Origin: UBA2211 sp049302755
GTDB taxonomy: Bacteria > Patescibacteriota > Minisyncoccia > Minisyncoccales > Minisyncoccaceae
Assembly: GCA_049302755.1 (NCBI GenBank)
Contig: JBAQMK010000004.1
Coordinates: 1-64,000 of the forward strand
Reading direction: 5' to 3'
Length of the DNA: 64,000 nucleotides
In this document: positions 14,710 to 23,735 of the stretch, in pieces
Layout: each line of letters opens with the position of its first letter
How positions within the stretch are numbered: position 1 is the stretch's first letter
The notes under the pieces: generated by a model
What the model was told of the DNA's origin: nothing
The model's input: the letters and a program-made list of their open reading frames with translations, nothing else
Databases searched by the model: none
Translations under genes and position numbers: made by a program

Positions 14710-17700
14710 ATGAATCAGAAGTTTACACATTTGCATTTGCACTCGCACTATTCTCTTTTGGATGGATTAGCGAAAATAGATGACATTATTGATAGAGTCA
14801 AAGAACTTGGCATGGATTCGGTTGCTATTACCGACCACGGAACCATGTATGGAGTAATCGAATTCTATCAAAAAGCCAAAGCCAAAGGAGTGAAGCCGAT
14901 TATCGGCTGTGAAGTATACGAAGCAATCAGAGGCATGGAAGACAAAACTCCTAATCTTGATGGCAGGCGTTTTCACTTAATTCTTTTGGTTAGAAACGAA
15001 CAAGGATACAAAAACTTGGTCAAGATTGTTACCGAGGCTCACTTGAAAGGCTTTTATTACAAACCCAGGGTGGATTTAGAATTGTTGGAAAAGTATTCCG
15101 AAGGATTAATCGGTATGTCCGCCTGTTTGCAAGGCCACATCCCTCATTTATTACTTTCTAATAAAAAAGAAGAAGCCGAAGAATTGGCTTTGCGATATCA
15201 AAAAATGTTCGGCAAAGGAAATTACTATTTGGAAATACAAAATCACCCCGGCATACCCGAACAAGCCAGAGCCAATAAAATGATAATCGAGTTGAGTAAA
15301 AAAACAGGAATTCCATTGGTGGCTACCAACGACTCTCATTATGTTAATAAAGATGATGCCGAAGCTCAGGATGTTTTAATGTTGATTAATACCGGAGCGG
15401 ATATTAACGACAAGGAAAGACTATCAATGATTGGAGATGATTTTTCTATCAAATCAGGAGAAGAAATGATGGAAGATTTTAAAGATGTTCCTGAAGCAAT
15501 TACTAATACCCAGAAAATAGTCGAACAATGTAATCTGGAATTGAAATTGGGAGAATTCAAACTTCCCTCTTTCGATGTTCCTGAAGGAAAAACTTCGGAA
15601 AGCTATTTAAGAGAATTATGCTATTTGGGAATTGAAAAAAAATACGATATTCATTCTTCCGAATTAAAAGATATTCTTGATAAGGTGAGCGAGAAAAAAG
15701 AAATAAAGCTTGAAGAAATCAAAGACGTTAAATTGAAAGAAGTGATTGAGAGAATGGAATACGAATTATCGGTCATTAATCGTACCGGCTTTTCCGGATA
15801 CTTTTTAATCGTTCAAGATTTTGTTAATTGGGCCAAGAATAATAGAATTGTTGTCGGTCCGGGCAGAGGTTCGGCCGGAGGTTCAATTGTCGCCTATTTG
15901 GCCAATATCACCAACGTTGATCCTTTAAGATATAATCTGTACTTCCAGAGATTCTTGAATCCGGACAGAATTTCACCGCCGGATATCGATTTGGATTTTA
16001 CCGACAAAAGAAGAGATGAGGTTATTAACTACGTGGCTGAAAAATACGGCCGAAACAAAGTGGCTCAGATTATCACTTTCGGAACCATGGCCGCCAAAGC
16101 TTCCATTCGTGATGTCGGTAGAGCTTTAGGTTATCCATATTCGTATTGCGACAAAATTGCGAAAATGATTCCGCTTGGTTTCAGCTTGAGCGATACTTTA
16201 GAAAAAATAGATGAATTTAAAAGTTTATACGAATCAGATAAAGAAGCGGAAAGACTGATTGATTTGGCTTTAAAAATTGAAGGTTGTGCCAGGCACGCTT
16301 CAACTCATGCTTGCGGAGTTGTGATTTCAAGAAATCCCCTAGATGATTCCGTTCCCATCCAACATCCGACTCAGGACGAAAATGGAATCGTGACTCAATA
16401 TGAAATGCATGCGGTTGAATCAATGGGATTATTGAAAATGGATTTCTTGGGATTAAAAAACCTAACCATTATCGAAGAAACACTGAAAAGAATCTATGCT
16501 GTTCGCGGAATCAACGTTGATATCGACAGGATTCCGTTAGATGACCCCAAGACATACAAATTATTACAGGACGGAGATTGTATCGGTGTCTTCCAATTGG
16601 AGTCTGATGGAATGAGAAGATATGTTAAACAATTGAAACCGACCGAAATCGAAGATATTATCGCTTTGGTGGCTTTGTATCGTCCCGGTCCGATGCAGCA
16701 TATTCCCGAATATATTAACGGTAAGCACAAAAGAAAGGAAGTTAAATACATGCATCCATTATTGAAGCCGATTCTGGAAAATACTTACGGTATCCCCGTT
16801 TATCAAGAGCAAATCATGCGTATCGCCCAGGATTTAGCCGGCTTTACCTTAGCCGAAGCCGACATCTTGAGAAAAGCGATTGGTAAAAAGATTGAAAAGC
16901 TTTTGATGGAACAGAAAGACAAGTTTGTTGACGGTATGAAAGCGAATAAAATTGATGAAAGAATTGCCGTTGAATTATGGCATTGGATTGAACCGTTTGC
17001 GAGATATTCATTTAATAAATCACACGCTGCTTGTTATGCCATTATCGCCTACCAAACCGCCTATCTTAAAGCTAATTATCCGGTTGAATACATGGCAGCT
17101 TTATTAACTGCCGAAGGTTCTGATCTAGAAAGAATTTCAATCTTGATTGAAGAATGTAAGAAAATGAAAATTGAGGTTTTGCCGCCGGAAATCAATGAAA
17201 GTTTCAGTAACTTCAGTGTGGTTCCGGATAAAAGACAAATCAGGTTCGGATTATCAGCCATTAAAAACGTCGGCTATAATATCGTTGAATTAATTGTTAA
17301 CGAAAGAAAAAAGAACGGACACTTTAAAACTATTGAAGATTTTATTTCCCGAGTCGAGGCTAAAGTTTTAAATAAAAAATCATTGGAAAGCTTGACCAGA
17401 GCCGGAGCTTTTGACAATCTAAAAGAAAGAAATCAAATTCTTTTAAATTTAGAAAAGCTTTTGGATTGGTCGAAAAAAAACCAGAAGATAAAAGAAAGTG
17501 GACAAAGAGGTTTGTTTGATAACTCAACTTCCGTCAGTTTTTCTAACGGCATTACCTTAGATAATGTGGAACCGGCTAATGAATATGATAAACTGATGTG
17601 GGAAAAAGAATTATTAGGTCTATATATTTCCGGTCATCCTTTGGAAAAGCACCGAGAAATGTTAGAACAACAAACGACGTCGATTAGAAAGATTGTCGCC

Positions 17701-18012
17701 GACCTGAATGGTACGGGCGCCGGTAGTCGAAACCCCTTTGAAAAATACATCATTAATGGTGAGACGGTCACGATCGGCGGCATCATCTCCAGTATTAAAA
17801 AAATACTAACGAAAAAGGGAGACCCGATGATGTTCATCAAAGTTCAAGACTTGACGGACACGATTGAAGTAGTCGTCTTCCCTTCAATGATTGAAAAAAA
17901 TCCCTACGCTTTTGTAGAAAATAAAATAGTGTCGATTACCGGCAGGACGGACACGAAAGACGGAATGCCAAAAGTAATCGCCAGTGAAGTAGAAGAAATA
18001 TTAGAAGCATAA
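14710..18012 (+). CDS. dnaE: DNA polymerase III subunit alpha
   Basis: 1100 residues, the usual DnaE length. Domains: PHP (1-~280), polymerase core with PPDIDLDF holding two catalytic Asp (~residues 422-428) and VGPGRGSAGGS, fingers (YQEQIMRIAQDLAGFTLAEADILRKAIGKK type region, ~695-725), tandem HhH, and an OB fold near residues 1010-1090 (TIGGIISSIKKILTKKG). The PHP metal ligands appear intact: LHLHSHYSLLDG, ITDHGTMYG, IIGCEVYEA and ATNDSHYV. Families with an intact PHP site, unlike E. coli, can use it for proofreading. The replicative polymerase of the cell. Followed by thrS after 10 bases. Confidence 0.97.
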   Translation: MNQKFTHLHLHSHYSLLDGLAKIDDIIDRVKELGMDSVAITDHGTMYGVIEFYQKAKAKGVKPIIGCEVYEAIRGMEDKTPNLDGRRFHLILLVRNEQGYKNLVKIVTEAHLKGFYYKPRVDLELLEKYSEGLIGMSACLQGHIPHLLLSNKKEEAEELALRYQKMFGKGNYYLEIQNHPGIPEQARANKMIIELSKKTGIPLVATNDSHYVNKDDAEAQDVLMLINTGADINDKERLSMIGDDFSIKSGEEMMEDFKDVPEAITNTQKIVEQCNLELKLGEFKLPSFDVPEGKTSESYLRELCYLGIEKKYDIHSSELKDILDKVSEKKEIKLEEIKDVKLKEVIERMEYELSVINRTGFSGYFLIVQDFVNWAKNNRIVVGPGRGSAGGSIVAYLANITNVDPLRYNLYFQRFLNPDRISPPDIDLDFTDKRRDEVINYVAEKYGRNKVAQIITFGTMAAKASIRDVGRALGYPYSYCDKIAKMIPLGFSLSDTLEKIDEFKSLYESDKEAERLIDLALKIEGCARHASTHACGVVISRNPLDDSVPIQHPTQDENGIVTQYEMHAVESMGLLKMDFLGLKNLTIIEETLKRIYAVRGINVDIDRIPLDDPKTYKLLQDGDCIGVFQLESDGMRRYVKQLKPTEIEDIIALVALYRPGPMQHIPEYINGKHKRKEVKYMHPLLKPILENTYGIPVYQEQIMRIAQDLAGFTLAEADILRKAIGKKIEKLLMEQKDKFVDGMKANKIDERIAVELWHWIEPFARYSFNKSHAACYAIIAYQTAYLKANYPVEYMAALLTAEGSDLERISILIEECKKMKIEVLPPEINESFSNFSVVPDKRQIRFGLSAIKNVGYNIVELIVNERKKNGHFKTIEDFISRVEAKVLNKKSLESLTRAGAFDNLKERNQILLNLEKLLDWSKKNQKIKESGQRGLFDNSTSVSFSNGITLDNVEPANEYDKLMWEKELLGLYISGHPLEKHREMLEQQTTSIRKIVADLNGTGAGSRNPFEKYIINGETVTIGGIISSIKKILTKKGDPMMFIKVQDLTDTIEVVVFPSMIEKNPYAFVENKIVSITGRTDTKDGMPKVIASEVEEILEA

Positions 18013-18022
18013 TTATAAATAT

Positions 18023-19768
18023 ATGGAATTAGAAGAAATAAAACATTCGTTATCGCACATCTTAGCCGCTGCCGTTAAAGAACTATACCCGACTGCCAAG
18101 TTCGGCATCGGACCGGCCATCGAAAACGGCTTCTATTATGATATTGAAGTCGAACTTAAAGAAGAAGACTTGGCAAAAATAGAAAAGAAAATGAAAGAGT
18201 TTCTTAAAAAAGATATTCCTTTTGTTAAAAAAGATATCTCTAAGAATGAAGCCAAAGAGATATTTAAAGACCAGCCTTACAAACTAGAATTAATTGAAGA
18301 AATACCAGAAGAAAAAGTTTCTATCTATACTTCGGGTGATTTCGTTGATTTATGTAAAGGACCTCATGTCAAATCAACCAAAGAAATCAATGCCAAAGCT
18401 TTCAAATTACAAAAGTTGGCCGGAGCCTACTGGAAGGGCGACGAAAAAAATAACATGTTAACCAGAATCTATGGTTTGGCTTTTGCAACCGAAGAAAAAT
18501 TGAACGAGTATTTAATTATGCTTACCGAAGCAGAAAAGAGAGACCACCGAAAATTAGGAAAAGAATTAGATTTGTTCCATATCGATGAAGAAGTCGGTAT
18601 CGGCTTAGTTCTTTGGCACCCCAAGGGAGCCATCTTATGGAGAATCATTGAAGACTTTTGGTTTAAAAAACATTTAGAGAACGGATACGATTTAGTAAGA
18701 ACTCCGCATATCGGAAACAGAAGATTATGGGAGCGTAGTGGCCACTGGGGTTTCTATTCAGGCAGTATGTATCCTCCAATAGAAGTCGGACAGTCGCTAG
18801 AAGAATTAAAAAACAAAGATGAAATTAAGGAATCGGAACAATTCTTGTTAAAACCGATGAACTGCCCTTTCCATGTTTCAATTTATAACAGTTCTCCCCG
18901 TTCTTATCGAGACTTGCCGTTGCTTTGGGCAGAAACAGGAACTGTTTATCGATTTGAAAAGAAAGGTGAACTTTCCGGCTTAACTAGAGTCAGAGGTTTT
19001 ACCCAGGATGATGCTCATATTATTTGCCGCAAAGACCAAGTTGAAGATGAATTAAAAAAAGTAATTGACTTTATTCTTTTCATCTACAAATCTTTCGGAT
19101 TCAGCGCTGATTCGGTAAACGTTTATCTCTCTCTAAGAGATCCGAAGAACAAAGAAAAATATGCCGGTAATGATGAAGGTTGGAATTTCTCGGAATCAGT
19201 CTTGAGAAATGTTGCTAAAGAAAAAGGATTAAACTTTAAAGAAGAAGAAGGCGAAGCAGCTTTCTATGGTCCTAAATTAGATTTCAAAATCAAGGATGCT
19301 TTAGGACGTGAATGGCAATGCTCGACCCTACAATTCGATTTCAATCTACCAGAAAGATTCCAGATGGAATTCACTAATGACCAAGGAGATAAAGAACAGC
19401 CCTATATGTTGCACCGGGCTCTCTTCGGTTCATTCGAAAGATTCATCGGTCTTTTAATCGAACATTATGCCGGCGCTTTCCCTTTCTGGTTAGCCCCTGT
19501 CCAAATTAAGATTCTTCCAGTCGGAGAATCTCACCGTGAATACGCTAAAATTGTGGCCGAGAAACTAAAAGAATATCGAGTGAAGATAGATGATAATAAT
19601 GAAACTATCGGTAAGAAGATTAGAAGCGGTGAAATGGAAAAAATCCCCTACTTATTAGTGGTTGGAGATGTAGAAAAAGAAAATAAGACTGTGAGCGTAA
19701 GGCAAAGAGGAAAAATAGACTTGGGAGTATTAAGCATTGAAGAGTTTATTAAGAAAATTAATAATTAA
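18023..19768 (+). CDS. thrS: Threonyl-tRNA synthetase lacking the TGS domain
   Basis: 581 residues, against about 640 in E. coli. The protein begins directly at the editing domain (MELEEIKHSLSHILAAAV with the HxxxH pair, then DLCKGPHV) and has the class II core: motif 2 and zinc ligands (KPMNCPFHVSIY with Cys; DDAHIICRKDQ; HRALFGSFERFIG with His) and an anticodon-binding domain (APVQIKILPVGE onward). The N-terminal TGS domain of about 60 residues is absent, a shortening I associate with reduced genomes. No SD. In a plus-strand group with dnaE. Confidence 0.96.
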   Translation: MELEEIKHSLSHILAAAVKELYPTAKFGIGPAIENGFYYDIEVELKEEDLAKIEKKMKEFLKKDIPFVKKDISKNEAKEIFKDQPYKLELIEEIPEEKVSIYTSGDFVDLCKGPHVKSTKEINAKAFKLQKLAGAYWKGDEKNNMLTRIYGLAFATEEKLNEYLIMLTEAEKRDHRKLGKELDLFHIDEEVGIGLVLWHPKGAILWRIIEDFWFKKHLENGYDLVRTPHIGNRRLWERSGHWGFYSGSMYPPIEVGQSLEELKNKDEIKESEQFLLKPMNCPFHVSIYNSSPRSYRDLPLLWAETGTVYRFEKKGELSGLTRVRGFTQDDAHIICRKDQVEDELKKVIDFILFIYKSFGFSADSVNVYLSLRDPKNKEKYAGNDEGWNFSESVLRNVAKEKGLNFKEEEGEAAFYGPKLDFKIKDALGREWQCSTLQFDFNLPERFQMEFTNDQGDKEQPYMLHRALFGSFERFIGLLIEHYAGAFPFWLAPVQIKILPVGESHREYAKIVAEKLKEYRVKIDDNNETIGKKIRSGEMEKIPYLLVVGDVEKENKTVSVRQRGKIDLGVLSIEEFIKKINN

Positions 19769-19776
19769 TTTAATAC

Positions 19777-21309
19777 ATGAAAAAAATATTATTCTTGATT
19801 TTTGCTACTGTCTTAATGTTTTCATCTTTTTCCGTTTTAGCCGAAGAAACAACTATTACGTCTGAGGATTTAAATGTTTCTAACCCAACCGTTCTTCCTA
19901 ATAATCCTTTTTATTTCTTAAAAGAATTTGGAAGAGAAATCCAAATGCTGATAACTTTAGATCCAATTAAAAAAGCGGAAATAAAATTAAAGATTGCCAG
20001 TGAAAAATTAGTTGAAGCCGATAAATTGTCAGGCAATAAAGAAGATTTGGAAAACGCTTTATCCAATTACACTAACTCTCTTAAGAGCCTACAAGAATAC
20101 ACTTCAACCTTAAAACAAGACAGTGAAAGCAGTAATATTTTTTTGAAAAAGATAACCATCCAAACTTTCAATCAACAAAAACTGTTGGACCAGATAGCCG
20201 AAAAAAGAGCCGAATCATCTCAAAAGATTTTCGAATCAAAAGAAAAAGCCCTCAATAGTCTAACCAATACTTCTTTGGGATTGGGTTCTTCGATAAAAGT
20301 CAGGGATGCTATTGAAGAAGCGATTGATAATGCAAAAACAGGAACAACCAATGTTTTAGAAGTATTGAAAAGAGTGGAAAGCATTGTTCCCGAACAGGCC
20401 AGAAAAGCAATTATTGAGGTGGAGAATAAAATCATTGAAAGAGGATTAACTGACACTAATTTAACCGAAGAAGAAAAAAATAAGCTGAATGAATACTTTT
20501 CCGAATTAAAAACGAAGAATGAATACAAGGATTTAATATCCGAAGAATATATTCAAAAATTGGTAGCCGAAAATCAAGACATTTTAGATGACTTGGGAAA
20601 TATTTCAGAAGAAGACAAAGCTAAGTTATTGGAATACGGCCAAAGCGTTCTTTCTCGAAAAGATATTGACTACAAGGATATATTAAACGGTTTATTTTCT
20701 TTAAGTATTTCTTCTGAAGCAAAAAAAATAGTTGATGAAATGCAATCACAAATTGCCAATAGATACAGCGAAGGCGGTATTACTTGTCTTGAAGTTGTAA
20801 ATCCGGTCTGCGGAACTGATAATAAAGACTACAATAGTCTTTGTGAGGCAAAAAAAGCCGGAGTCAGTGTTGCCTATAAAGGAAAATGTGGAACCTGTAT
20901 CGGCGAAGGAAAAATTGTTGCTATTGGAAAAGTATGTTGTCCCGGATATACCGCCACACTAAAAGACGGACAAAATATTTGTCAGAAAATTACTCAAACA
21001 GACGACACAGATAATATTGTTTGTCCTACTCTTTGGGATCCGGTTTGCGGAGAAAACGGAAAAACATACAGCAATGAATGTTATATTAAAGCGGCTGGAA
21101 TAAATATTAAATACAAAGGAGAATGCCAAAAAGGAACAACTCAAATCGCTAATCCGGCTTCAACCTTTTGTGTTCAGCAAGGATACAGATTAGAAATAAG
21201 AACCGCTGAAGACGGAGGTCAATACGGAGTTTGTATTTTTAATGACGGAAAGGAATGCGAGGAATGGAAATTCTACAATAAAGAGTGCGGAACGGAATAT
21301 AGAAAATAA
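19777..21309 (+). CDS. Secreted DUF5667 - Kazal - Kazal - DUF333 protein
   Basis: 510 residues. A signal peptide (1-22, ending FSVLAEE) is followed by a DUF5667-type helical region (about 40-160: NNPFYFLKEFGREIQMLITL, IKKAEIKLKIASEKLVEADK) and a long helical middle. Two Kazal-type modules follow: residues ~336-371 (PVCGTDNKDYNSLCEAKKAG) and ~414-448 (PVCGENGKTYSNECYIKAAG), each with four cysteines. The C-terminal ~45 residues (NPASTFCVQQGYRLEIRT, DGGQYGVCIF, KECEEWKFY) match DUF333. Kazal modules inhibit serine proteases, so a surface protease inhibitor is inferred. It lies 8 bases after thrS and is probably cotranscribed. Confidence 0.85.
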   Translation: MKKILFLIFATVLMFSSFSVLAEETTITSEDLNVSNPTVLPNNPFYFLKEFGREIQMLITLDPIKKAEIKLKIASEKLVEADKLSGNKEDLENALSNYTNSLKSLQEYTSTLKQDSESSNIFLKKITIQTFNQQKLLDQIAEKRAESSQKIFESKEKALNSLTNTSLGLGSSIKVRDAIEEAIDNAKTGTTNVLEVLKRVESIVPEQARKAIIEVENKIIERGLTDTNLTEEEKNKLNEYFSELKTKNEYKDLISEEYIQKLVAENQDILDDLGNISEEDKAKLLEYGQSVLSRKDIDYKDILNGLFSLSISSEAKKIVDEMQSQIANRYSEGGITCLEVVNPVCGTDNKDYNSLCEAKKAGVSVAYKGKCGTCIGEGKIVAIGKVCCPGYTATLKDGQNICQKITQTDDTDNIVCPTLWDPVCGENGKTYSNECYIKAAGINIKYKGECQKGTTQIANPASTFCVQQGYRLEIRTAEDGGQYGVCIFNDGKECEEWKFYNKECGTEYRK

Positions 21310-21324
21310 TTTGAAATAAAAAAA

Positions 21325-21386
21325 GTCCGGCTTAAGTGAATTTAGTTGTTTACCTGTTTTGTTTCGGTAAAATTCACTTTCCGGAC
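21325..21386 (-). terminator. Long-stem terminator overlapping the 21342 gene
   Basis: Minus strand: GTCCGG and AGTGAATT pair with AATTCACT and CCGGAC across a loop that contains the last codons, then seven T residues. The stop codon is inside the hairpin, so translation to the end must melt the terminator. Confidence 0.6.
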
Positions 21387-21515
21387 ATTTGATGGCATCC
21401 TTACCCTTAATGGTACGCGCAGGACACGATCTTTTTCTGTCGCCGGTTGGATTACTCCAATGTCGACAATGTTGTTCAACATACAGTTCGATCCTTCAGT
21501 GTTAACGTTCATCAT
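21342..21515 (-). CDS. Orphan small protein (57 aa), SD-led cassette
   Basis: Unrecognised 57-residue protein beginning MMNVNTEGSNCMLNNIVDIG and ending with a basic stretch (RVPLRVRMPSNVRKVNF). The start at 21515 is set by GGAGG eight to ten bases upstream; a longer frame to 21566 would begin within the promoter. It has a perfect consensus promoter and a terminator overlapping its 3' end. One cysteine, no membrane segment. Confidence 0.55.
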   Translation of the reverse strand: MMNVNTEGSNCMLNNIVDIGVIQPATEKDRVLRVPLRVRMPSNVRKVNFTETKQVNN

Positions 21516-21554
21516 GTTCTTTTCCTCCATATGTGACTTTAATGTTCTGAGGAT

Positions 21555-21583
21555 ATTATAGAACATATACTAATATTTGTCAA
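21555..21583 (-). promoter_or_regulatory. Perfect sigma70 consensus promoter
   Basis: Minus strand: TTGACA (21578-21583), exactly 17 bp, TATAAT (21555-21560). It drives the 21342-21515 gene and lies back to back with the start of miaB-miaA at 21623. Confidence 0.85.
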
Positions 21584-21622
21584 TAGGTTGTATTAACACC
21601 CTATTTTGTGTAGTATTTATAT

Positions 21623-23710
21623 ATGAAATATCAGATTATCACCTTCGGTTGCCAAATGAATAGGTCTGATTCAGAGAGAATCTCTTCAATCTTAGAGGAC
21701 CTGAATTACCAGGGAACCCTTAACCAAAAAGAGGCTGATTTGGTAGTAGTTAATATGTGTTCTGTAAGGCAATCAGCCGTTGACCGAGTTTACGGACTAA
21801 TTCCCCAGTTCAGGGCTCTCAAAACGAAGAATAAGGCCTTTAAAACGGTTCTAACTGGCTGTATTTTGAAGCCGGAAAGAACCAAACTAGCCGAAGTTTT
21901 TGATTTTGTTTTAGATAAGGAACATTTGGATAAATGGCCGGAATTACTAAAAGGAAAAGAGGTCAAAGTCAATCGCTTTAACTATTTGAATATCCTCCCG
22001 AAACACCAGAGTAAAATTCAGGCTTTTGTTCCTATTTCCAATGGCTGTGATAACTTCTGCACTTATTGCGCTGTCCCCTTCACCCGCGGCAGACTTATTT
22101 CCAGGAATCACAAAGATATCTTAAAAGAAGTTAAAGATTTGGTGAATAAGGGATATAAAGAAATTTGGCTTTTAGGAGAAAATGTTAACAGTTACAATTC
22201 CAAAGGAGTTGATTTTAGTAAACTAATAAAAGAGATTGATAAAATTGAAGGAAAATTTTGGTTACGTTTTACCAGTCCTCATCCCAAAGATTTTTCTGAT
22301 GAATTAATTAAAACCTTGAAAGAGAGTAAGAAGTTTGTTCCCTATCTTAATTTACCAGTTCAATCGGGAGACAATACCATTTTAAGAAAAATGAATCGGC
22401 CGTATACCAGAGAAAAGTATCTAACTTTGGTTAAAAAGATAAAAAAAGCTTTCAATAACAATATCAGTATTTCAACTGACATCATTGTTGGCTTTCCCGA
22501 TGAAACCGAAACACAATTTAAAAACAGTGAAAGATTAATGAAAGAAGTCCAGTTTGATTTAGCTTTCATCTCTGAATACTCTCCCCGTCCTCAATCTTTT
22601 TCCTGCGAAAAACTAACAAACAATGTTTTAAAGAAAGATAAAAAAAGAAGGGCGTTAGCTTTAAATCAAATATTAAAAGAAACTGCTTTAAAAAACAATT
22701 TAAAGTTATTAAACAAGGAAGTAGATGTTTTGGTCTTAGAAAAAGAAGGTGAATATTGCAATGGACGGACGGAAGGAAACAAGGCGATAAGATTCAAATC
22801 AAATGAAGATTTATCGGGAAGATTTGTTAAAGTCAGAATAATTAAAGCTACGGCCTGGAATTTTGAAGGAACTCTAGTCAAACCGAAACTAATTGTTGTT
22901 TTGGGTCCTACTGCATCCGGCAAAACTGATTTGGCAATTGATTTGGCCAAGAAATTCAACGGAGAAATAGTCTCTGCCGATTCAAGAACAATATATAAAG
23001 GAATGGATATCGGAACCGCTAAACCAAAAGAAATAAAAAGAATCCCTCATTATTTAATCGATATTGTTTCTCCTGATGAAGATTTTAACGTTGCCTTATT
23101 TAAACAAGAAGCCATTAAAAAGATTAATGAAATAATAGAAAAAGGAAAGCTGCCTATTCTTGTTGGCGGAACAGGACTATACATCAAATCAATCGTTGAA
23201 AATCTTGATTTTCCGCAAGTCAAAGCCGATGAAAAATTAAGGAATAAGCTGGAGAAAAAAGGAACCGAAGAATTGTTTGAGATGTATAAGAGTTTGGATA
23301 AAGAAGGAGCAATAAGGATAGATAAGAATAATAGAAGAAGATTGATCAGGGCGATCGAAGTTTCTCTATCTCTTAAAGAGCCTTTCTTTAAGGAAAGAAA
23401 AAAAGAACCGATATATGATGTTCTTCAGCTTGGAATTAAGATTGATAAAAAAAAGTTGGAAGAAAGAATTAAAAAAAGAGTTGATAAAATGATTAAGCAA
23501 GGACTGGAAAAAGAAATTAAGATTCTATCTAAAAAATACGGTTTTAATATTCCTCCCATGCAGACTATCGGCTACCGCGAATGGGAAGATTATTTTAATA
23601 AAAAAGAAAATCTTGAAAATACAATTGAAAAAATAAAAACCAATACGATTAAATTTGCCAAAAGGCAAATGACCTGGTTTAAGAAAGACAAAACTATTAA
23701 ATGGATATAA
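21623..23710 (+). CDS. miaB-miaA: MiaB-MiaA fusion: tRNA A37 methylthiotransferase and dimethylallyltransferase
   Basis: 695 residues in one open frame. Residues 1-~425 are MiaB: N-terminal cluster cysteines in TFGCQMNRSDSE, VVNMCSVRQ and LTGCILKPE, the radical-SAM motif CDNFCTYCAVPFTRG (about 140-154) and a TRAM domain (VDVLVLEKEGEYCNGRTEGN). Residues ~428-695 are MiaA: P-loop VVLGPTASGKTDLAIDLAKK, SADSRTIYKGMDIGTAKP, PILVGGTGLYIKSIV and GYREWEDYF. MiaA adds the dimethylallyl group to N6 of A37, and MiaB then thiomethylates C2, so the fusion joins consecutive steps. The MiaA part has no own start signal at the junction. No SD. Confidence 0.93.
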   Translation: MKYQIITFGCQMNRSDSERISSILEDLNYQGTLNQKEADLVVVNMCSVRQSAVDRVYGLIPQFRALKTKNKAFKTVLTGCILKPERTKLAEVFDFVLDKEHLDKWPELLKGKEVKVNRFNYLNILPKHQSKIQAFVPISNGCDNFCTYCAVPFTRGRLISRNHKDILKEVKDLVNKGYKEIWLLGENVNSYNSKGVDFSKLIKEIDKIEGKFWLRFTSPHPKDFSDELIKTLKESKKFVPYLNLPVQSGDNTILRKMNRPYTREKYLTLVKKIKKAFNNNISISTDIIVGFPDETETQFKNSERLMKEVQFDLAFISEYSPRPQSFSCEKLTNNVLKKDKKRRALALNQILKETALKNNLKLLNKEVDVLVLEKEGEYCNGRTEGNKAIRFKSNEDLSGRFVKVRIIKATAWNFEGTLVKPKLIVVLGPTASGKTDLAIDLAKKFNGEIVSADSRTIYKGMDIGTAKPKEIKRIPHYLIDIVSPDEDFNVALFKQEAIKKINEIIEKGKLPILVGGTGLYIKSIVENLDFPQVKADEKLRNKLEKKGTEELFEMYKSLDKEGAIRIDKNNRRRLIRAIEVSLSLKEPFFKERKKEPIYDVLQLGIKIDKKKLEERIKKRVDKMIKQGLEKEIKILSKKYGFNIPPMQTIGYREWEDYFNKKENLENTIEKIKTNTIKFAKRQMTWFKKDKTIKWI

Positions 23711-23715
23711 AAAAA

Positions 23716-23735
23716 GAGAACGATTTTTCGTTCTC
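23716..23735 (-). terminator. Terminator of the 23734 gene
   Basis: Eight-base-pair hairpin GAGAACGA/TCGTTCTC with loop of four, then seven T residues on the minus strand. It overlaps the TGA stop and faces the end of miaB-miaA. Confidence 0.85.
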
